NCBI RefSeq assembly: GCF_015689175.1
Contig: NZ_CP065047.1
Span: 1,116,001-1,180,000, forward strand
Source of the DNA: Mycobacterium kubicae
GTDB lineage: Bacteria > Actinomycetota > Actinomycetes > Mycobacteriales > Mycobacteriaceae
Direction of reading: 5' to 3'
Length of the DNA stretch: 64,000 nt
A program made the translations under genes and the position numbers. The notes under the pieces are model-generated. The model was not told the origin of the DNA. It saw nothing but the letters and a program-made list of their open reading frames with translations, and ran no database searches. Shown here one piece after another: positions 47,543-58,534 of the stretch (positions are counted from its first letter, which is position 1; the number at the start of each line of letters is the position of its first letter).

Positions 47543-48386
47543 TGACGTTGTTCGTCTGCGGCTCGACATAGCCTATGACGGAACGGATTTCGCGGGCTGG
47601 GCTGCACAAGCGGGGCAGCGGACGGTCGCCGGCGTCCTCGATGAGGCGCTGACGACCGTCTTCCGCGTTCCGGTGCGGTTACGCGCGGCCGGACGCACCG
47701 ATGCCGGCGTACACGCCACCGGGCAGGTGGCCCACGTCGACGTGCCGATCGACGCCATACCCAACGCCTATTCCCGGTCGGTCCGGGACGGCGATCCCGA
47801 ATTCCTGCCGCTGCTGCGACGGTTGGGCCGGTTCCTGCCCGCCGACGTCCGGGTCCTCGACATCAACCGCGCGCCAGCCGGTTTCGACGCCCGGTTCTCC
47901 GCGCTGCGACGCCACTACGTGTACCGGTTGTCCACGGCGCCTTACGGTGTCGAGCCCCAGCAGGCCCGCTACGTCACCGCGTGGCCCCGCGAACTGGACG
48001 TGGATGCGATGACGGTGGCGTCGCGAGAGTTGTTGGGTTTGCACGACTTTGCCGCGTTCTGCCGTCACCGGGAGGGCGCCACCACCATCCGCGACCTGCA
48101 GCGGCTGGACTGGACGCACCAGGGGCATCTGATCACGGCGCAGGTCAGCGCCGACGCGTTCTGCTGGTCGATGGTCCGCTCGCTGGTGGGGGCACTACTG
48201 GCGGTCGGGGAAGGCAGGCGCACCGCGGCGTGGTGTCGTGAACTGCTCAGCGTCACCGAACGTTCCAGTGATTTCGCCGCCGCGCCGCCGCAGGGATTGA
48301 CGCTGGCCAGGGTGGACTACCCGCCCGATGACCAACTGGCGTCTCGGGTGCTGATCACGCGGGACGTGCGCACCCGGGATCGCTAG
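47508..48386 (+). CDS. truA: tRNA pseudouridine(38-40) synthase TruA
   Basis: 292 aa from GTG 47508. This start overlaps rplQ by 35 nt but gives an N terminus ([20 protein letters not shown]) parallel to that of M. tuberculosis TruA; no start codon is available in the gap. The catalytic Asp65 lies in [14 protein letters not shown]. Further conserved: [18 protein letters not shown] and [14 protein letters not shown]. It isomerises uridines in the tRNA anticodon arm. Probably last gene of the rpoA cluster. Confidence 0.94.
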   Translation: MSKTLTRPPRISDVVRLRLDIAYDGTDFAGWAAQAGQRTVAGVLDEALTTVFRVPVRLRAAGRTDAGVHATGQVAHVDVPIDAIPNAYSRSVRDGDPEFLPLLRRLGRFLPADVRVLDINRAPAGFDARFSALRRHYVYRLSTAPYGVEPQQARYVTAWPRELDVDAMTVASRELLGLHDFAAFCRHREGATTIRDLQRLDWTHQGHLITAQVSADAFCWSMVRSLVGALLAVGEGRRTAAWCRELLSVTERSSDFAAAPPQGLTLARVDYPPDDQLASRVLITRDVRTRDR

Positions 48387-48421
48387 AGGCGCATAGGCCA
48401 GATGGGCTTACGCTCGTCGCG

Positions 48422-49252
48422 TCAGTGCACCGCGACGACGGAGCCCGGCGCCTGCACCGGCGTTCCGGGTACCTGCGGGCCGAGGCCGGGAATCGGTGCG
48501 GTGCCCGGAGCCTGCGGTACTTGCGGGCCGAGTCCGGGCACCAACGGGGTCGATCCGGGCAGGTGCGACGAAGACCCCGCCAACAGCTTGCCCGCGACGA
48601 AGGTGGCCGCCTGCGTGGTATACGCGGGGACGTAGCCTTCGGTGTGGCCACTCCATTCGTTGCCCGCGCCGGCGTGACAGATCGGGTCTTGCGGGTTGCA
48701 CAGGTCGATGGCCTTGGCGCCCAACAGCGGGCTGGCATTGGGCACCGCTCCGCCGGCGCGGTCGGCCACGTCGCCGAAGGTCGCCACCGCGGCGATGTTG
48801 CTGGCGTATTCGGGCGGTAGCGAACTGCCCCAGCTGATGCCGCCGATCGGAACGCCGGCTACGATGTCGATCACCGACGCGCCTTGGGAGTAACCGCCCA
48901 ACACGATCTGGGTGTTCGGGCAGGAGGACACGGTCTGCTTCACATGGTTGATGACGTCGTTGGCGCCGTCACCGCCGTGCAGCTGCAGCTTGCTGGCGGC
49001 GTAGTTCACCCCGTAGGTGCCGATGTCCATGCCGTTGGTCTGCTGGCGCAGCGAGGTGACGAATGCGTCGCCTACGCGGCCCATGCCTGGTGGTTCGTTG
49101 GTGCCGCGCGCGAACACGACCTCGGCGTCGTGGCAGTCGGCGGCTGATGCCACCGGGGTTGCTGCGCTCGGGGATACGACGGCGGCGGCGACCAATGCTG
49201 CGGCGCCCAGGCCGGCCCGACCGACCTGGCGGCGAATGCGGAGCTCTAACAC
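48422..49252 (-). CDS. Cutinase-family secreted esterase (CULP)
   Basis: 276 aa. Sec signal peptide (about 1-38, Ala cleavage region ASAADC), then a cutinase domain with nucleophile Ser122 (GGYSQGA), Asp189 (NPQDPIC) and His203 (SGHTEGY); the Cys pairs of the family are present. After about residue 230 a Pro/Gly tail repeats PGLGPQVP twice. In M. tuberculosis the neighbours of ESX-4 are Cut3/Cut4 (Rv3451/Rv3452); I cannot say which this is. GTG start with TAAAAT 7 nt upstream (49265-49260), implying a leaderless mRNA. Hydrolyses carboxyl esters, lipids included. Confidence 0.92.
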   Translation of the reverse strand: MLELRIRRQVGRAGLGAAALVAAAVVSPSAATPVASAADCHDAEVVFARGTNEPPGMGRVGDAFVTSLRQQTNGMDIGTYGVNYAASKLQLHGGDGANDVINHVKQTVSSCPNTQIVLGGYSQGASVIDIVAGVPIGGISWGSSLPPEYASNIAAVATFGDVADRAGGAVPNASPLLGAKAIDLCNPQDPICHAGAGNEWSGHTEGYVPAYTTQAATFVAGKLLAGSSSHLPGSTPLVPGLGPQVPQAPGTAPIPGLGPQVPGTPVQAPGSVVAVH

Positions 49253-49259
49253 CTCGAGA

Positions 49260-49265
49260 ATTTTA
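49260..49265 (-). promoter_or_regulatory. -10 element (TAAAAT) of the cutinase gene
   Basis: On the minus strand TAAAAT is followed by TCTCGAG and GTG 49252. The 7-nt spacing fits a leaderless promoter. It is one of the few A/T-rich patches in this region. Confidence 0.5.
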
Positions 49266-49372
49266 CCCGCAACGGCTGACCAGCAAAATTTCCGAGACTG
49301 TGGATGAGCGGTGAGCTGCGGTGGCCGGTCGCCTTACCGTAGGGGGCGATTCGCCGGACTCGTGGGGGTCAT

Positions 49373-50755
49373 GTGTCGCGACAGGGGACGACGTGGCTGC
49401 AGATCAGCGCACGCCGATTCCTGCTGCGCCGCCTCGAGGCGGCTTTGCTCGGCCGGGATCTCGGCAGCGTCAGCCGCCCGCACGCTGTCGGGTCGACGCT
49501 GGGCTGCCTGGTGGCGGCGGTCGCGGTGGCCGGATGCGCCGCCCTGGCGGTACTGCATCCGCGTCCGGGGCTCGGGGACGCGCGGATCGTCATGAGCCGG
49601 GAGTCCGGGGCGCTGTACGTGCGGGTGGGCGAGACTTGGCATCCGGTGCTCAATCTGGCCTCGGCCCGGCTGATCGCGGCGACGAGTGCTAACCCCACGC
49701 CGGTGCACGACTCGGACCTGAGTCGCACGAAACGCGGCCCGCTGCTGGGAATTCCGGGGGCGCCGGCGGATCTGGCCGGGCCGCTGCCGGCCTCGGAATC
49801 GGTGTGGACCGTGTGTGACGGCGAGGCACCCGGCGTCACAACGGTTCTGGTGGGCCGGGTTGCTGTCCAGGGACTGGGCGCCGAGCGGGCCGTCCTGGTG
49901 GCGCCGGTTTCCGGCGCGCCGGCCTATCTGCTGTATCGCGGTCAGCGCGCGGTGGTGGACCTGGCCGATCGGGCGGCGGTGCGGGCTTTGCGGCTGGAGG
50001 GACGCAAACCTCGGCTGGTCTCCCAGGCTTTGCTCAACAGCGTTCCCGAGGCGCCGCCGATCACCGCTCCCCACGTCGGTGGCGCGGCCGGGCGGACCGC
50101 ATCGGGCCTACCCGGGTTCGCGGTCGGAACTGTGCTGCGCATCACACGCGTGCAGGGCGAGGAGTCCTACGTCGTGCTCGGTGCCGGTGTGCAGCGGATC
50201 GGCCAGGTCACCGCCGATCTGCTGCGGTTCGGCGACTCGCGGGGCAGCGCCGACGTTGCGGTCGTGGCGCCCGACGCCATTCGCGCCGCGCCGGTGGTGA
50301 ACGAGCTGCCGGTCTCCACCTTCCCGGATCGGGCGCCGGAGGTTTCCGACGCGGCCGCGGTATGTGCGACGTGGGCCCCACGAGGACACGGGCCTGCCGA
50401 GGTGGTGATCTCGGTGGGTAGCGGGCCGCCGTTTCCGGCGGGCCAGGGTCCGGTGACCTTGTCTCAAGCCGACGGCCGCGGTCCGGCGCTGGACGCGTTC
50501 CATCTCCCGCCCGGCCGCAGCGCCTACGTCGCGGCGCGGAACCTGTCTGGCGAGGGCACCGGTAGCCGTTATCTCGTCACCGACACCGGTGCCCGGTTTG
50601 CCGTCCACGACGACGAAGCGGCACATGACCTCGGTTTGCCGGCGGCGGCCAGCGCGGCGCCATGGCCGATGCTGGCGACGCTGCCAAGCGGTCCGGAGCT
50701 GAGTCGGGAGAAAGCCTCAGTGGCTCGTGACATCGTCGCGGCGGGGCCGCCGTAA
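49373..50755 (+). CDS. eccB4: ESX-4 type VII secretion core component EccB4
   Basis: 460 aa, GTG start. A short cytosolic N terminus (TTWLQISARRFLLRRLEAAL) is followed by one membrane helix (about 42-61) and a large periplasmic region (SRESGALYVRVGETWHPVLN, RGPLLGIPGAP, VLGAGVQRIGQVTADLLRFG, ADGRGPALDAFHLPPGRSAY), as in M. tuberculosis Rv3450c. EccB joins EccC and EccD in the membrane channel and reaches into the periplasm. Its 3' end overlaps mycP4 tail-to-tail by 39 nt. Confidence 0.95.
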   Translation: MSRQGTTWLQISARRFLLRRLEAALLGRDLGSVSRPHAVGSTLGCLVAAVAVAGCAALAVLHPRPGLGDARIVMSRESGALYVRVGETWHPVLNLASARLIAATSANPTPVHDSDLSRTKRGPLLGIPGAPADLAGPLPASESVWTVCDGEAPGVTTVLVGRVAVQGLGAERAVLVAPVSGAPAYLLYRGQRAVVDLADRAAVRALRLEGRKPRLVSQALLNSVPEAPPITAPHVGGAAGRTASGLPGFAVGTVLRITRVQGEESYVVLGAGVQRIGQVTADLLRFGDSRGSADVAVVAPDAIRAAPVVNELPVSTFPDRAPEVSDAAAVCATWAPRGHGPAEVVISVGSGPPFPAGQGPVTLSQADGRGPALDAFHLPPGRSAYVAARNLSGEGTGSRYLVTDTGARFAVHDDEAAHDLGLPAAASAAPWPMLATLPSGPELSREKASVARDIVAAGPP

Positions 50756-52051
50756 GCGCCCGGACGCGCCAGCCGCCACCACGACCAGCAGGCCGACAGC
50801 CGCGCCGCCGACTGCCGTGTTGCGGGCGCTCGTCTTCGGTCGCGCGGGCGGTTCGGGCGGCGAGCTGATCGGCGTGGGTGAATGCGGCGGGTTGGCGGGT
50901 TGCGGCCCGGGGTCGGTGCTGACGGCGGCCATCGCGTCGACCGTGCCGTTGCCGACGAATGGATCCCATCCCGCTGGTGGGTGGTGTGCTGTCGCCTCGA
51001 TGCGTTGCATGACCTGTCGTGCGGTCAACGCCGGGAAGCGGGCGCGGATGAGTGCGGCGATCCCGCTGACCACCGGCGCGGCGTAGCTGGTGCCCGAAAG
51101 CGGTTGACCGGCAACGCTACTGATCAACCCATCGCCGACCGGGCTGAGCGATGTCACCGCCTCCCCGGTCGCCGCCACATCGACCCACGGGCCGGCCAGG
51201 CTGAACTCCGACGGCGATCCGGCGGCGTTGACCGATCCGACGGTGAGCACGTAGTCGTCGTACCAGGCGGGACTGACCGCGACGGTGACGGTGTCTTGGG
51301 TGGCGTCGGACCGTTGCTGCGGACAGTGCGCGCCACCACCGGTATTGCCTGCCGCGGCTACGACGACGGCGTTCTTCACGTCCACCGCATAAGCGAGGGC
51401 GGCGCCGAGCGCGCGGTCGTCAAGCGCGTCGGCCGCCGGCGCGCACGCCACCGAGGCGATGGTGATGACGGACGCGCCGAGGTCGGCGGCGGTCCGGACC
51501 GCCTGGGCCATGGTGTCCACGTCGCCGACGCCGCTGCCGTGTCCAATCGCTGCGAACTTGGCGCTGGATTGGCGAATGCCGATCAACGTGACGTCGGGTG
51601 CCACGCCGCTGAACTGGTCGCCGGCCGCATCGGGTGCCCCGCCGACGATTCCGGCGACCAGGGTGCCGTGTGCGTCACAGTCCTGGGTGCCGTCGCCGGT
51701 GAACACATAGTCTCCGCCGGGCATCAGTTTCGGCAGCCGCCGATGTCGCGAGACGCCGGTGTCGATGATCGCGACCCGCTGGCCGGCCCCGCGGGTCAGT
51801 GGCCACACGCGCGGCAGATCCAGGCCGGTTAACTGGTTGGGCGTGTCTATGGGCGCAACGGCCGGCGCCGCCGTACACGTCTCCCGTTGCACCGTCGGAT
51901 GCGAGGGTGCCGGCGCTGCCGGTGCGGGCAGCCACTTTTCGTCGATCGGCGGCGGGGATACGGCATGCGCTGACGGTGTGCCGCATTCGGTCAGGACCAC
52001 GATCGCCGCGACCGCGCCCAGTCGCAGCACCCGGGTGCCGGCCCCACTCAT
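50717..52051 (-). CDS. mycP4: Type VII secretion mycosin protease MycP4
   Basis: 444 aa subtilisin-like protease. An N-terminal signal sequence (about 7-30) precedes the catalytic domain: Asp97 (RVAIIDTG), His128 (DCDAHGTLVAGIV) and Ser322 (LSGTSYAAPVVSG). A Pro-rich linker and one C-terminal helix (about 410-430, AAVGLLVVVAAG) anchor it facing the periplasm, with a short basic tail. Mycosins stabilise the ESX channel and cleave some substrates. Overlaps eccD4 by 4 nt (ATGA). Confidence 0.95.
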   Translation of the reverse strand: MSGAGTRVLRLGAVAAIVVLTECGTPSAHAVSPPPIDEKWLPAPAAPAPSHPTVQRETCTAAPAVAPIDTPNQLTGLDLPRVWPLTRGAGQRVAIIDTGVSRHRRLPKLMPGGDYVFTGDGTQDCDAHGTLVAGIVGGAPDAAGDQFSGVAPDVTLIGIRQSSAKFAAIGHGSGVGDVDTMAQAVRTAADLGASVITIASVACAPAADALDDRALGAALAYAVDVKNAVVVAAAGNTGGGAHCPQQRSDATQDTVTVAVSPAWYDDYVLTVGSVNAAGSPSEFSLAGPWVDVAATGEAVTSLSPVGDGLISSVAGQPLSGTSYAAPVVSGIAALIRARFPALTARQVMQRIEATAHHPPAGWDPFVGNGTVDAMAAVSTDPGPQPANPPHSPTPISSPPEPPARPKTSARNTAVGGAAVGLLVVVAAGASGRLRRPRRDDVTSH

Positions 52052-53364
52052 CCCAGATGCAGCGCGCGGACGCCGTCGAATATCCCGCTAACCCAGCAAG
52101 TCACCGGCACCGCCGCGATCAGCGCCAGACATTCCAGCGCGTCGATGCCCCGGCGGGCCAGCGGCGACAACGGCATGTCGGGGCCGAGGAATCCGGTGTA
52201 GATCGCCGCGGCGGTCAGCAGCGCGGCCGACGCCGCGATCCAGGGACTGTGTTGGGGTACGCGCCCGGCGGTGAGCGCGAATGTGGTTGCCGCGGAAATG
52301 ATTCCGCCGACGGCGAACATCAGGTTGTTCCTCCTGTTTCGTGTCTGCAGCAGCAGGAGCAGACCGGTGATGCCGGATAGGGCGAGACCTCGTGGCGTGA
52401 TGCACGCGGCGACCACGGCGCCGACGGCGGTCGACGCCGCGAAGGCGGCGGACAGGCCGGCGAGCCAGTGATCGGCGCACACGGCCTGGGCGGTGAGCTT
52501 GTCCGCGGGGACGTCGTCGTCGCTCGGCGACAACCCCGCGGCCGCGATGGCGATGCGCGGTGCCAGCTCCACTAGAGCCAGGGAAGCCAGGGCGCCGAAG
52601 GCGGCTACCGTCTGCGGCTGTGCGGAGGTGAGCACACCCGCCAGCGCGCTGGTTGCCGTCATCCCGGCAAAGCCGGCCGCCGCGGTCAACGCGACTGTGC
52701 GGCAACCCAATAGGCGAGTGGCGAGGACGGCGGCAACCGCGGCGGTCATCGCCGCCAGCAACACATTCGGTAGGCCGGGCGGACCCGGCACGGCCAGGTA
52801 TCCGGCTACCGCGGCGAAGACGACGGCGATCAGGCCAAGCGTGACCGTCGCCGTCGAGTCTTCACGTGACCGCTGCGCAATGCCGGCGGCCAACAAGGCC
52901 ATAACGGCCGCCGCCCCGGTGACACCCGCGGTCAGGTAGGTGCTCCCGGCGCCCGGCCCGTGCGCCGTCACGGTCACCGCAGATGCGGTGGTGAAGGCAC
53001 CGGCCGCAAGGGCTCCACCGATGCGCGTGGCGTTGCGGGGCTGGACTACTACCAACGTCGTCGACACCGCCTCAGCGGCGTCGTCATATCGCGGAATCGG
53101 TGCTCTGCTCACCTCTTGGCTCAAGATGAGCACCGTGCCGTCGCCGATGTCGTTCTGCGCCAGCGTCGTCGAGGCGGGCAGCGTTGCCGAGCCCAGGCGC
53201 GACAGGTGATAACGCGTCGCCGTGTCGCCGCATTTCTCGCCCAGCAGGTCGACGAGGGCAGGTATCAGGGTGGCGACCGGAACTTGGGCGGGCAAGGACA
53301 CGTCGACGGCGGCCGGGCCGGAATGAACGCACACCCGGCGTATGCCTTGAACAGATTCCGCCAT
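52048..53364 (-). CDS. eccD4: ESX-4 type VII secretion channel protein EccD4
   Basis: 438 aa from ATG 53364, after GGAGGG; upstream in-frame ATG lacks this signal. Residues about 1-95 form the ubiquitin-like (YukD) domain ([19 protein letters not shown]), followed by about 11 membrane helices. EccD forms the bulk of the membrane part of the type VII pore. Transcribed with mycP4; diverges from eccC4 across a 114-nt region. M. tuberculosis Rv3448 is somewhat longer. Confidence 0.93.
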   Translation of the reverse strand: MAESVQGIRRVCVHSGPAAVDVSLPAQVPVATLIPALVDLLGEKCGDTATRYHLSRLGSATLPASTTLAQNDIGDGTVLILSQEVSRAPIPRYDDAAEAVSTTLVVVQPRNATRIGGALAAGAFTTASAVTVTAHGPGAGSTYLTAGVTGAAAVMALLAAGIAQRSREDSTATVTLGLIAVVFAAVAGYLAVPGPPGLPNVLLAAMTAAVAAVLATRLLGCRTVALTAAAGFAGMTATSALAGVLTSAQPQTVAAFGALASLALVELAPRIAIAAAGLSPSDDDVPADKLTAQAVCADHWLAGLSAAFAASTAVGAVVAACITPRGLALSGITGLLLLLQTRNRRNNLMFAVGGIISAATTFALTAGRVPQHSPWIAASAALLTAAAIYTGFLGPDMPLSPLARRGIDALECLALIAAVPVTCWVSGIFDGVRALHLG

Positions 53365-53478
53365 TGGCCCTCCAAACGTGTTGCTCGGCAGGTTAATCGG
53401 AGTCGCGGCGGGCCAGTATTCGGCTATCCACAAGTGAATTGCGGCGACACGCCCCGCTGTCTAACGTCATCGGCCGTT

Positions 53479-56400
53479 ATGGAACACGGGCCGCGATCGG
53501 CGGAAATCGAGGTCGCCGCACCGCCGGAGGTGCCGCGGTCAACGTCCTCCGGTCTGCTGCTGCGGGTGCTCCCGGTCGTCATGTCGGTTGCCACGTTCGC
53601 AGTGATGGCGGTGGCGTGGGCTTCGGGGTCGCCGATGGCGCGCAATCCGACCTTCCTCGCCTTCCCGGTGATGATGTTGGGTTCACTGGTGGTGAGCATG
53701 TTCAGCGGCCGCGCCCGTCCCGACATCGACGCCGACCGAGTCGACTACCTGGACTATTTGAGCGGGCTGCGTCATACCGTGACGGAAATAGCCGCACGAC
53801 AACGTTTCTCGCTTGAGCGGGCACATCCCGATCCTGACACGCTGTGGCCGTTGATCGGCGGGTCGCGCAGGTGGGAGCGGCGACCGGATGATCCGGAGTT
53901 CTGCCGCATCCGGGTGGGCCGCGGCAATCAACCGCTGGCAACTCGTCTGGTGGCCCCGCCAGAAACGACCGCACACCGGTCCGATCCGGTCACCGGCACG
54001 GCATTGGCGCGGTTCCTGCGCACACACTCCACCGTCGACGACGTGCCCGTCGCGATACCGCTGCGCGGCCCGATAACGATCGAGGGTGCGGTGGCCGCGG
54101 TGCGCGCGCTGGCGCGGTCAATGGTCTGCCAGTTGGCCGTGCTGCATTCTCCCGACGAGGTGTTGATCGCCGCGGTGGCTTGTGCGGCGACGCAGGAGGA
54201 CTGGGATTGGCTGAAGTGGTTGCCGCACAACCGACATCCCTGCGCTGACGATGCGACGGTTCCGATGGTGTATTCGACGCTGGGGCAGGCCGATACCGCG
54301 CTGGCCGAGGTGTCGGCAGCGCGGGTGGTGGTGATCACCGACACCGACGAGCGCGGCAACTGCGGTGGCGCGGTGACCACCATCCGGGTGGCTGGGTCGG
54401 GCGGGCCGCTGACGGTCAGGGTCGGCGACCAGATTCAGCCGCTGGTGTGCCCGGACCAGATGAGTGCGCTCGACGCGCTGGTGTGCGCCCGCCGCCTGGC
54501 GACCCGCCATGGTCGCCCGCGCGCCGCGCAACCCGGGTGGGATGAACACGACGACCAACTTCGCGTGCGGATCGGCGTGACACCCAACGGAGTGGCCGTC
54601 GAACTCGACATCAAGGAGTCGGCCGAGGGTGGCATGGGTCCACATGGGCTGTGCGTCGGTGCAACGGGCTCAGGCAAATCCGAGCTGTTGCGGACTGTCG
54701 CGGTGGGAATGATGGCACGCAATTCCCCGGCGGTGCTCAACTTGCTGCTCGTCGACTTCAAAGGGGGCGCCACCTTCTTAGACCTTGCCGGTGCGCCACA
54801 CGTCTGCGCCGTCGTCACCAACCTCGCCGCGGAGGCGCCGTTGGTCGCCCGGATGAAAGACGCACTGAATGGCGAGATCAACCGCAGGCAACGCCTGCTG
54901 CGGTCGGCGGGCAACTTCGTCAGCACCGCGGCCTACGAGCGGGCCCGGCGTGGCGGCGCGGCGTTACCGGCGCTGCCCACGTTGTTCATCATCGTCGACG
55001 AATTCGCCGAGCTGCTCAGCCAGCATCCCGATTTCGCGGACACCTTCGTCGCGATCGGCCGACTGGGCCGGTCGCTGGGTATGCACCTGCTGCTGGCCAG
55101 TCAGCGCCTCGAGGAGGGTCGGCTACGGGGACTGGAAGCTCACCTGTCCTACCGCGTGTGCCTGAAGACGTTGTTGCCCAGCGATTCACGAACCGTGCTG
55201 GGCACCACCGACGCCTACGAGTTACCAAACACCCCGGGTGCGGGTCTGCTGCGGTCGGCGAGCGGTGAGCTCACCCGGTTCCAGACGTCGTATGTTTCCG
55301 CGCCGCTTGCGGTAACGCAGCGCGATCCGGCAGCCGATGAGGTGCGGCTGTTCACCAGCCGCAGCGTCCATCGCGTCCCCGCCAGTACGACACGCCGGCC
55401 GACCGTAGCCCAAGCGGTGCTGGACCGGCTGTCCGGGCAGGGGCCGCCCGCACACCGGGTGTGGTTGCCGCCGCTGGACACCGCACCAGCGGTAAGTGAA
55501 CTTCTGTCCGGGGCGGCACCGGCTCTGACGGTGCCCATCGGCATCGTCGACCGACCCTTCGAACAGCGCCGAACCCCACTGATCGTCGACTTGTCCGGTG
55601 CCACAGGCAATGTCGCGATAGTGGGTGGGCCACAGTCGGGCAAGTCGACCGCACTGCGCACCCTCCTGCTGGCGTTGGCTGCTACCCATGACGCCGACGA
55701 TGTGCATTGCTACTGCCTGGACTTCGGTGGCGGAGCGTTGGCCTCGATGGGCGAGTTGCCGCATGTCGGCACGGTCGCGGGTCGAGCCGACCGAAGGCTG
55801 GTCCGGCGCATGGTCGCCGAACTCGAGGCGATGGTGCGGGATCGCGAGGCCCACCACCGCGGGCCCGGGACCGGCGGTCGGTTCCCGGAGGTGTTCCTGG
55901 TGATCGACGGCTGGGGCGTGTTGCGTCAGGAATTCGAGGCGTTGGAGGAACCCGTCACCGCGCTGGCAGCGCAAGGGCTTTCTTATGGCGTCCATGTCGT
56001 GCTGTCCGCGACGCGCTGGGCCGAGGTCCGGCCGGCGCTCAAAGATCAGATCGGCACCCGCATCGAATTGCGGTTGGGCGATCCCGCGGACTCCGAAGTG
56101 GATCGCAAGCAGGCGCAAGGAGTTCCGCACAACCGGCCAGGCCGCGGCCTGTCACACGATGGGCTGCAGATGCTGATCGCCCTACCGCAACTGAGCGGAG
56201 CCGACATTCGTTGCGGCACGGCCGGTTCGGGTGCGCCGCCGATACCGCTGCTGCCCGATCGGGTGGAGTACGAAGCGGTGCTGCAGCGGGCCTCACACGA
56301 AGTGAGCACCCAGATCCTGCTGGGCATTGACGAACGCCGGCTGCGGCCCGTAGCACTGGACTTTCAGCGGCAACAGCATCTGCTGGTGCTCGGAGACAAC

Positions 56401-57000
56401 GCCTGCGGCAAGACATCGCTACTGCGCCTGCTGTGCCGGGAGCTCATCCGCACCAGCACTGCCGGACAGGCCGAGCTTGTCATCGTCGACTTTCGGCGCA
56501 CGTTGTTGAGTGTGGCCGAATCCGATCACCTGGGCGGCTATGCCATGTCACCCGCGGCGCTCACCGCCTTGTTGCCGAGCCTGGTAGCTCGGCTACAGCA
56601 GCGCATGCCACCTGCGGATGTCACACCCGCGCAGCTACGGACGCGGTCGTGGTGGTCCGGACCCGAAATCTATTTGGTGGTCGACGATTACGACCTGGTC
56701 GCGGCGCCGGGCGGCAACCCGTTGGCCGTGCTGCTCGACTACCTGCCATACGCCGCCGATGTGGGCCTACATGTGATCGTGGCGCGACGCAGCGGCGGTG
56801 CGGCGCGTGCGCTGTTCGAGCCGTTGCTCGCCGGCCTGCGTGAGCTCGGCTGCCTGGGTCTGCTGATGAGCGCGAGTCCGGATGACGGCGTGCTGCTCGG
56901 GTCGAATAACCCTGGGCCGTTGCCGCCCGGTCGTGCTGTGCTGACGACCAGGACCGGCGACGAGCAAGTTGTGCAGCTGGCCTGGAGCCCGCCCCCATGA
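53479..57000 (+). CDS. eccC4: ESX-4 FtsK/SpoIIIE-type ATPase EccC4
   Basis: 1173 aa from ATG 53479; the frame is open about 500 nt further upstream but that part is antisense to eccD4. Two membrane helices (about 27-70) are followed by three ATPase domains with Walker A motifs GATGSGKS (394-401), GGPQSGKS (716-723) and GDNACGKT (972-979). LLLVDFKGG is the first Walker B. It is a single-chain EccC, as expected for ESX-4, and powers export and substrate recognition. TAACGT (53462-53467) may be its -10. Coupled to the next gene by ATGA. Confidence 0.96.
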   Translation: MEHGPRSAEIEVAAPPEVPRSTSSGLLLRVLPVVMSVATFAVMAVAWASGSPMARNPTFLAFPVMMLGSLVVSMFSGRARPDIDADRVDYLDYLSGLRHTVTEIAARQRFSLERAHPDPDTLWPLIGGSRRWERRPDDPEFCRIRVGRGNQPLATRLVAPPETTAHRSDPVTGTALARFLRTHSTVDDVPVAIPLRGPITIEGAVAAVRALARSMVCQLAVLHSPDEVLIAAVACAATQEDWDWLKWLPHNRHPCADDATVPMVYSTLGQADTALAEVSAARVVVITDTDERGNCGGAVTTIRVAGSGGPLTVRVGDQIQPLVCPDQMSALDALVCARRLATRHGRPRAAQPGWDEHDDQLRVRIGVTPNGVAVELDIKESAEGGMGPHGLCVGATGSGKSELLRTVAVGMMARNSPAVLNLLLVDFKGGATFLDLAGAPHVCAVVTNLAAEAPLVARMKDALNGEINRRQRLLRSAGNFVSTAAYERARRGGAALPALPTLFIIVDEFAELLSQHPDFADTFVAIGRLGRSLGMHLLLASQRLEEGRLRGLEAHLSYRVCLKTLLPSDSRTVLGTTDAYELPNTPGAGLLRSASGELTRFQTSYVSAPLAVTQRDPAADEVRLFTSRSVHRVPASTTRRPTVAQAVLDRLSGQGPPAHRVWLPPLDTAPAVSELLSGAAPALTVPIGIVDRPFEQRRTPLIVDLSGATGNVAIVGGPQSGKSTALRTLLLALAATHDADDVHCYCLDFGGGALASMGELPHVGTVAGRADRRLVRRMVAELEAMVRDREAHHRGPGTGGRFPEVFLVIDGWGVLRQEFEALEEPVTALAAQGLSYGVHVVLSATRWAEVRPALKDQIGTRIELRLGDPADSEVDRKQAQGVPHNRPGRGLSHDGLQMLIALPQLSGADIRCGTAGSGAPPIPLLPDRVEYEAVLQRASHEVSTQILLGIDERRLRPVALDFQRQQHLLVLGDNACGKTSLLRLLCRELIRTSTAGQAELVIVDFRRTLLSVAESDHLGGYAMSPAALTALLPSLVARLQQRMPPADVTPAQLRTRSWWSGPEIYLVVDDYDLVAAPGGNPLAVLLDYLPYAADVGLHVIVARRSGGAARALFEPLLAGLRELGCLGLLMSASPDDGVLLGSNNPGPLPPGRAVLTTRTGDEQVVQLAWSPPP

Positions 57001-58163
57001 GCGGGCACCGCGCCGTGATCGAGGCAGGCCCCGGCGATATCCGTCGAATATGTTGTGCCGCAGGTTCATCCGGGAAGGTGGCGGACTCTGCGCTGGCCGC
57101 AATCGACGACGATGTGGCACTGGTAGGCGAGCGCCCGGTTGCGGTCGCCTCGCTGTGGTCGAGCATGCTGCGGACATTGGCGTCCGGTCATCCGGACGGC
57201 GTGGTTGTCGTGCACCCGTCGTGGTGGTCGGCGGCGCGGATCGGCGTGGTGACCGCCGCTGCGGGCACGCTCGGCGTCGACGCGCAGACGCATCCCCGAT
57301 CATGGCTGCTTGCACAGGCGCTTCCGGATGCGGCTGATGCGGCCGTCATCGAAATCGCCGATCAACTGGTCGCGGTCACCGGGAAGACGGTCGCTGCCGT
57401 GCCGCGCCCGGCCGGGCCCGGGCAAGTCTCAGCGCTGATCGACCACACGTCGGCGGTGGTGCTGATCGACGCGCCGAACACCATTGCCGGTGCCCAGCCG
57501 CTGGCGTCGGCGATCACCGACGCGGTGCAGCAGACGGTCGTCGCAGTCGACGACGCGAGGCTGACGCGGCTGGCTCGACGGGCCGGTGCGATCCCTCCCA
57601 CCAAACCGGCCGAGGCGCCGCCACCGCGCTCTGTTGCCCGAATCGGCGCCGGCGTCGTCCTCGCCGCACTTGCCCTTGTGGTCCCCGCCGTCGCTGCCGC
57701 GCACCATCCCGGCCCGTCCCGGACGCACACCGCGCCTACCTCGGTACTGGTAGAGGGACGCGTGGCGCTGACGGTGCCCGCCGACTGGTCTGCCCAGCGG
57801 GTGGTCGCCGGGCCCGGTTCGGCACGAGTCCAGGTGACCTCACCGGCCGATCCGGAGGTGGCGTTGCACGTCACCCAGTCACAGGTGCCCGGCGAGACGC
57901 TGGCCGGCACGGCCGAACGATTGAAACGGGCCATCGACGCCGAACCCGCCGGTGTGTTCGTCGACTTCCACCCGTCCGCTCTCAGCGCCGGCCGACCCGC
58001 GGTGACCTACCGCGAAGTACGTGCCGTGCACCATGTCTGGTGGACGGTGCTGCTGGACGGCGATGTCCGGATCAGCATCGGATGCCAGAGCCGGCCGGGC
58101 GCCCGGGACGCCGTGCGCGCCGCGTGTGAGCAGGCGGTCGGATCGGCTCACGCGGTCAACTAG
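56997..58163 (+). CDS. Type VII secretion-associated protein (Rv3446c-like)
   Basis: 388 aa. The N-terminal half (about 1-190) resembles an actin-like ATPase-fold remnant ([46 protein letters not shown]). One membrane helix (about 217-238) and an exported C-terminal domain ([20 protein letters not shown], then [20 protein letters not shown]) follow. It matches the conserved ESX-4-associated family that lies between eccC4 and esxU in M. tuberculosis. Role unknown. ATG overlaps the eccC4 stop by 4 nt. Confidence 0.88.
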   Translation: MSGHRAVIEAGPGDIRRICCAAGSSGKVADSALAAIDDDVALVGERPVAVASLWSSMLRTLASGHPDGVVVVHPSWWSAARIGVVTAAAGTLGVDAQTHPRSWLLAQALPDAADAAVIEIADQLVAVTGKTVAAVPRPAGPGQVSALIDHTSAVVLIDAPNTIAGAQPLASAITDAVQQTVVAVDDARLTRLARRAGAIPPTKPAEAPPPRSVARIGAGVVLAALALVVPAVAAAHHPGPSRTHTAPTSVLVEGRVALTVPADWSAQRVVAGPGSARVQVTSPADPEVALHVTQSQVPGETLAGTAERLKRAIDAEPAGVFVDFHPSALSAGRPAVTYREVRAVHHVWWTVLLDGDVRISIGCQSRPGARDAVRAACEQAVGSAHAVN

Positions 58164-58174
58164 CCGAAATCGAT

Positions 58175-58201
58175 GGAACCGAATCCGGTCGGCCGCAGTC
58201 G
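58175..58201 (+). promoter_or_regulatory. SigM-type promoter before esxU
   Basis: GGAAC (58175-58179), 17 nt, AGTCG (58197-58201), 8 nt, ATG 58210. This closely fits the mycobacterial SigM consensus GGAAC-N16-18-CGTCR, with one mismatch in the -10. Spacing to the ATG suggests a leaderless esxU mRNA. The block GTCGAACTNGGTATGAG is repeated at 61451. Confidence 0.65.
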
Positions 58202-58209
58202 AACTAGGT

Positions 58210-58518
58210 ATGAGCACGCTCAACACCGACTTCGAGCTGATGCGTTCCGTCGCCGCCACGACGGACGCCCGCAACGACGAGATCCGAGCGATGCTGCAAG
58301 CGTTCATCGGACGCATGAGCGCTGTGCCGCCGTCCCTGTGGGGTGGACTGGCCGCCGCGCGCTTCAAGGATGTGGTGGACCGCTGGAACGCCGAGTCCAC
58401 CAGGCTCTATCACGTGCTGAGCGAGATCGGTGCCACCATCCGGCACAACGAGGCCGTGCTGCGCGAGGCCGGCGAAACCCACGCCCACCACATCGCCGCC
58501 GCCGGCGGACACCTCTGA
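58210..58518 (+). CDS. esxU: WXG100 protein EsxU (ESX-4 substrate)
   Basis: 102 aa from ATG 58210. Helical hairpin with the WxG turn as LWGGL (Trp44-Gly45-Gly46). It matches M. tuberculosis EsxU (Rv3445c, about 105 aa) and should form a heterodimer with EsxT encoded 16 nt downstream. The 46 nt between the upstream gene and esxU contain a SigM-type promoter, so the pair can be expressed apart from the secretion apparatus. Confidence 0.92.
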   Translation: MSTLNTDFELMRSVAATTDARNDEIRAMLQAFIGRMSAVPPSLWGGLAAARFKDVVDRWNAESTRLYHVLSEIGATIRHNEAVLREAGETHAHHIAAAGGHL

Positions 58519-58534
58519 GCGGGAAGGATCAGTC

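Noticed and set aside
52960..53478. Upstream in-frame extension of eccC4
   Set aside because: It lies antisense within eccD4 and encodes low-complexity Arg/Gly sequence. ATG 53479 starts the recognisable EccC N terminus.
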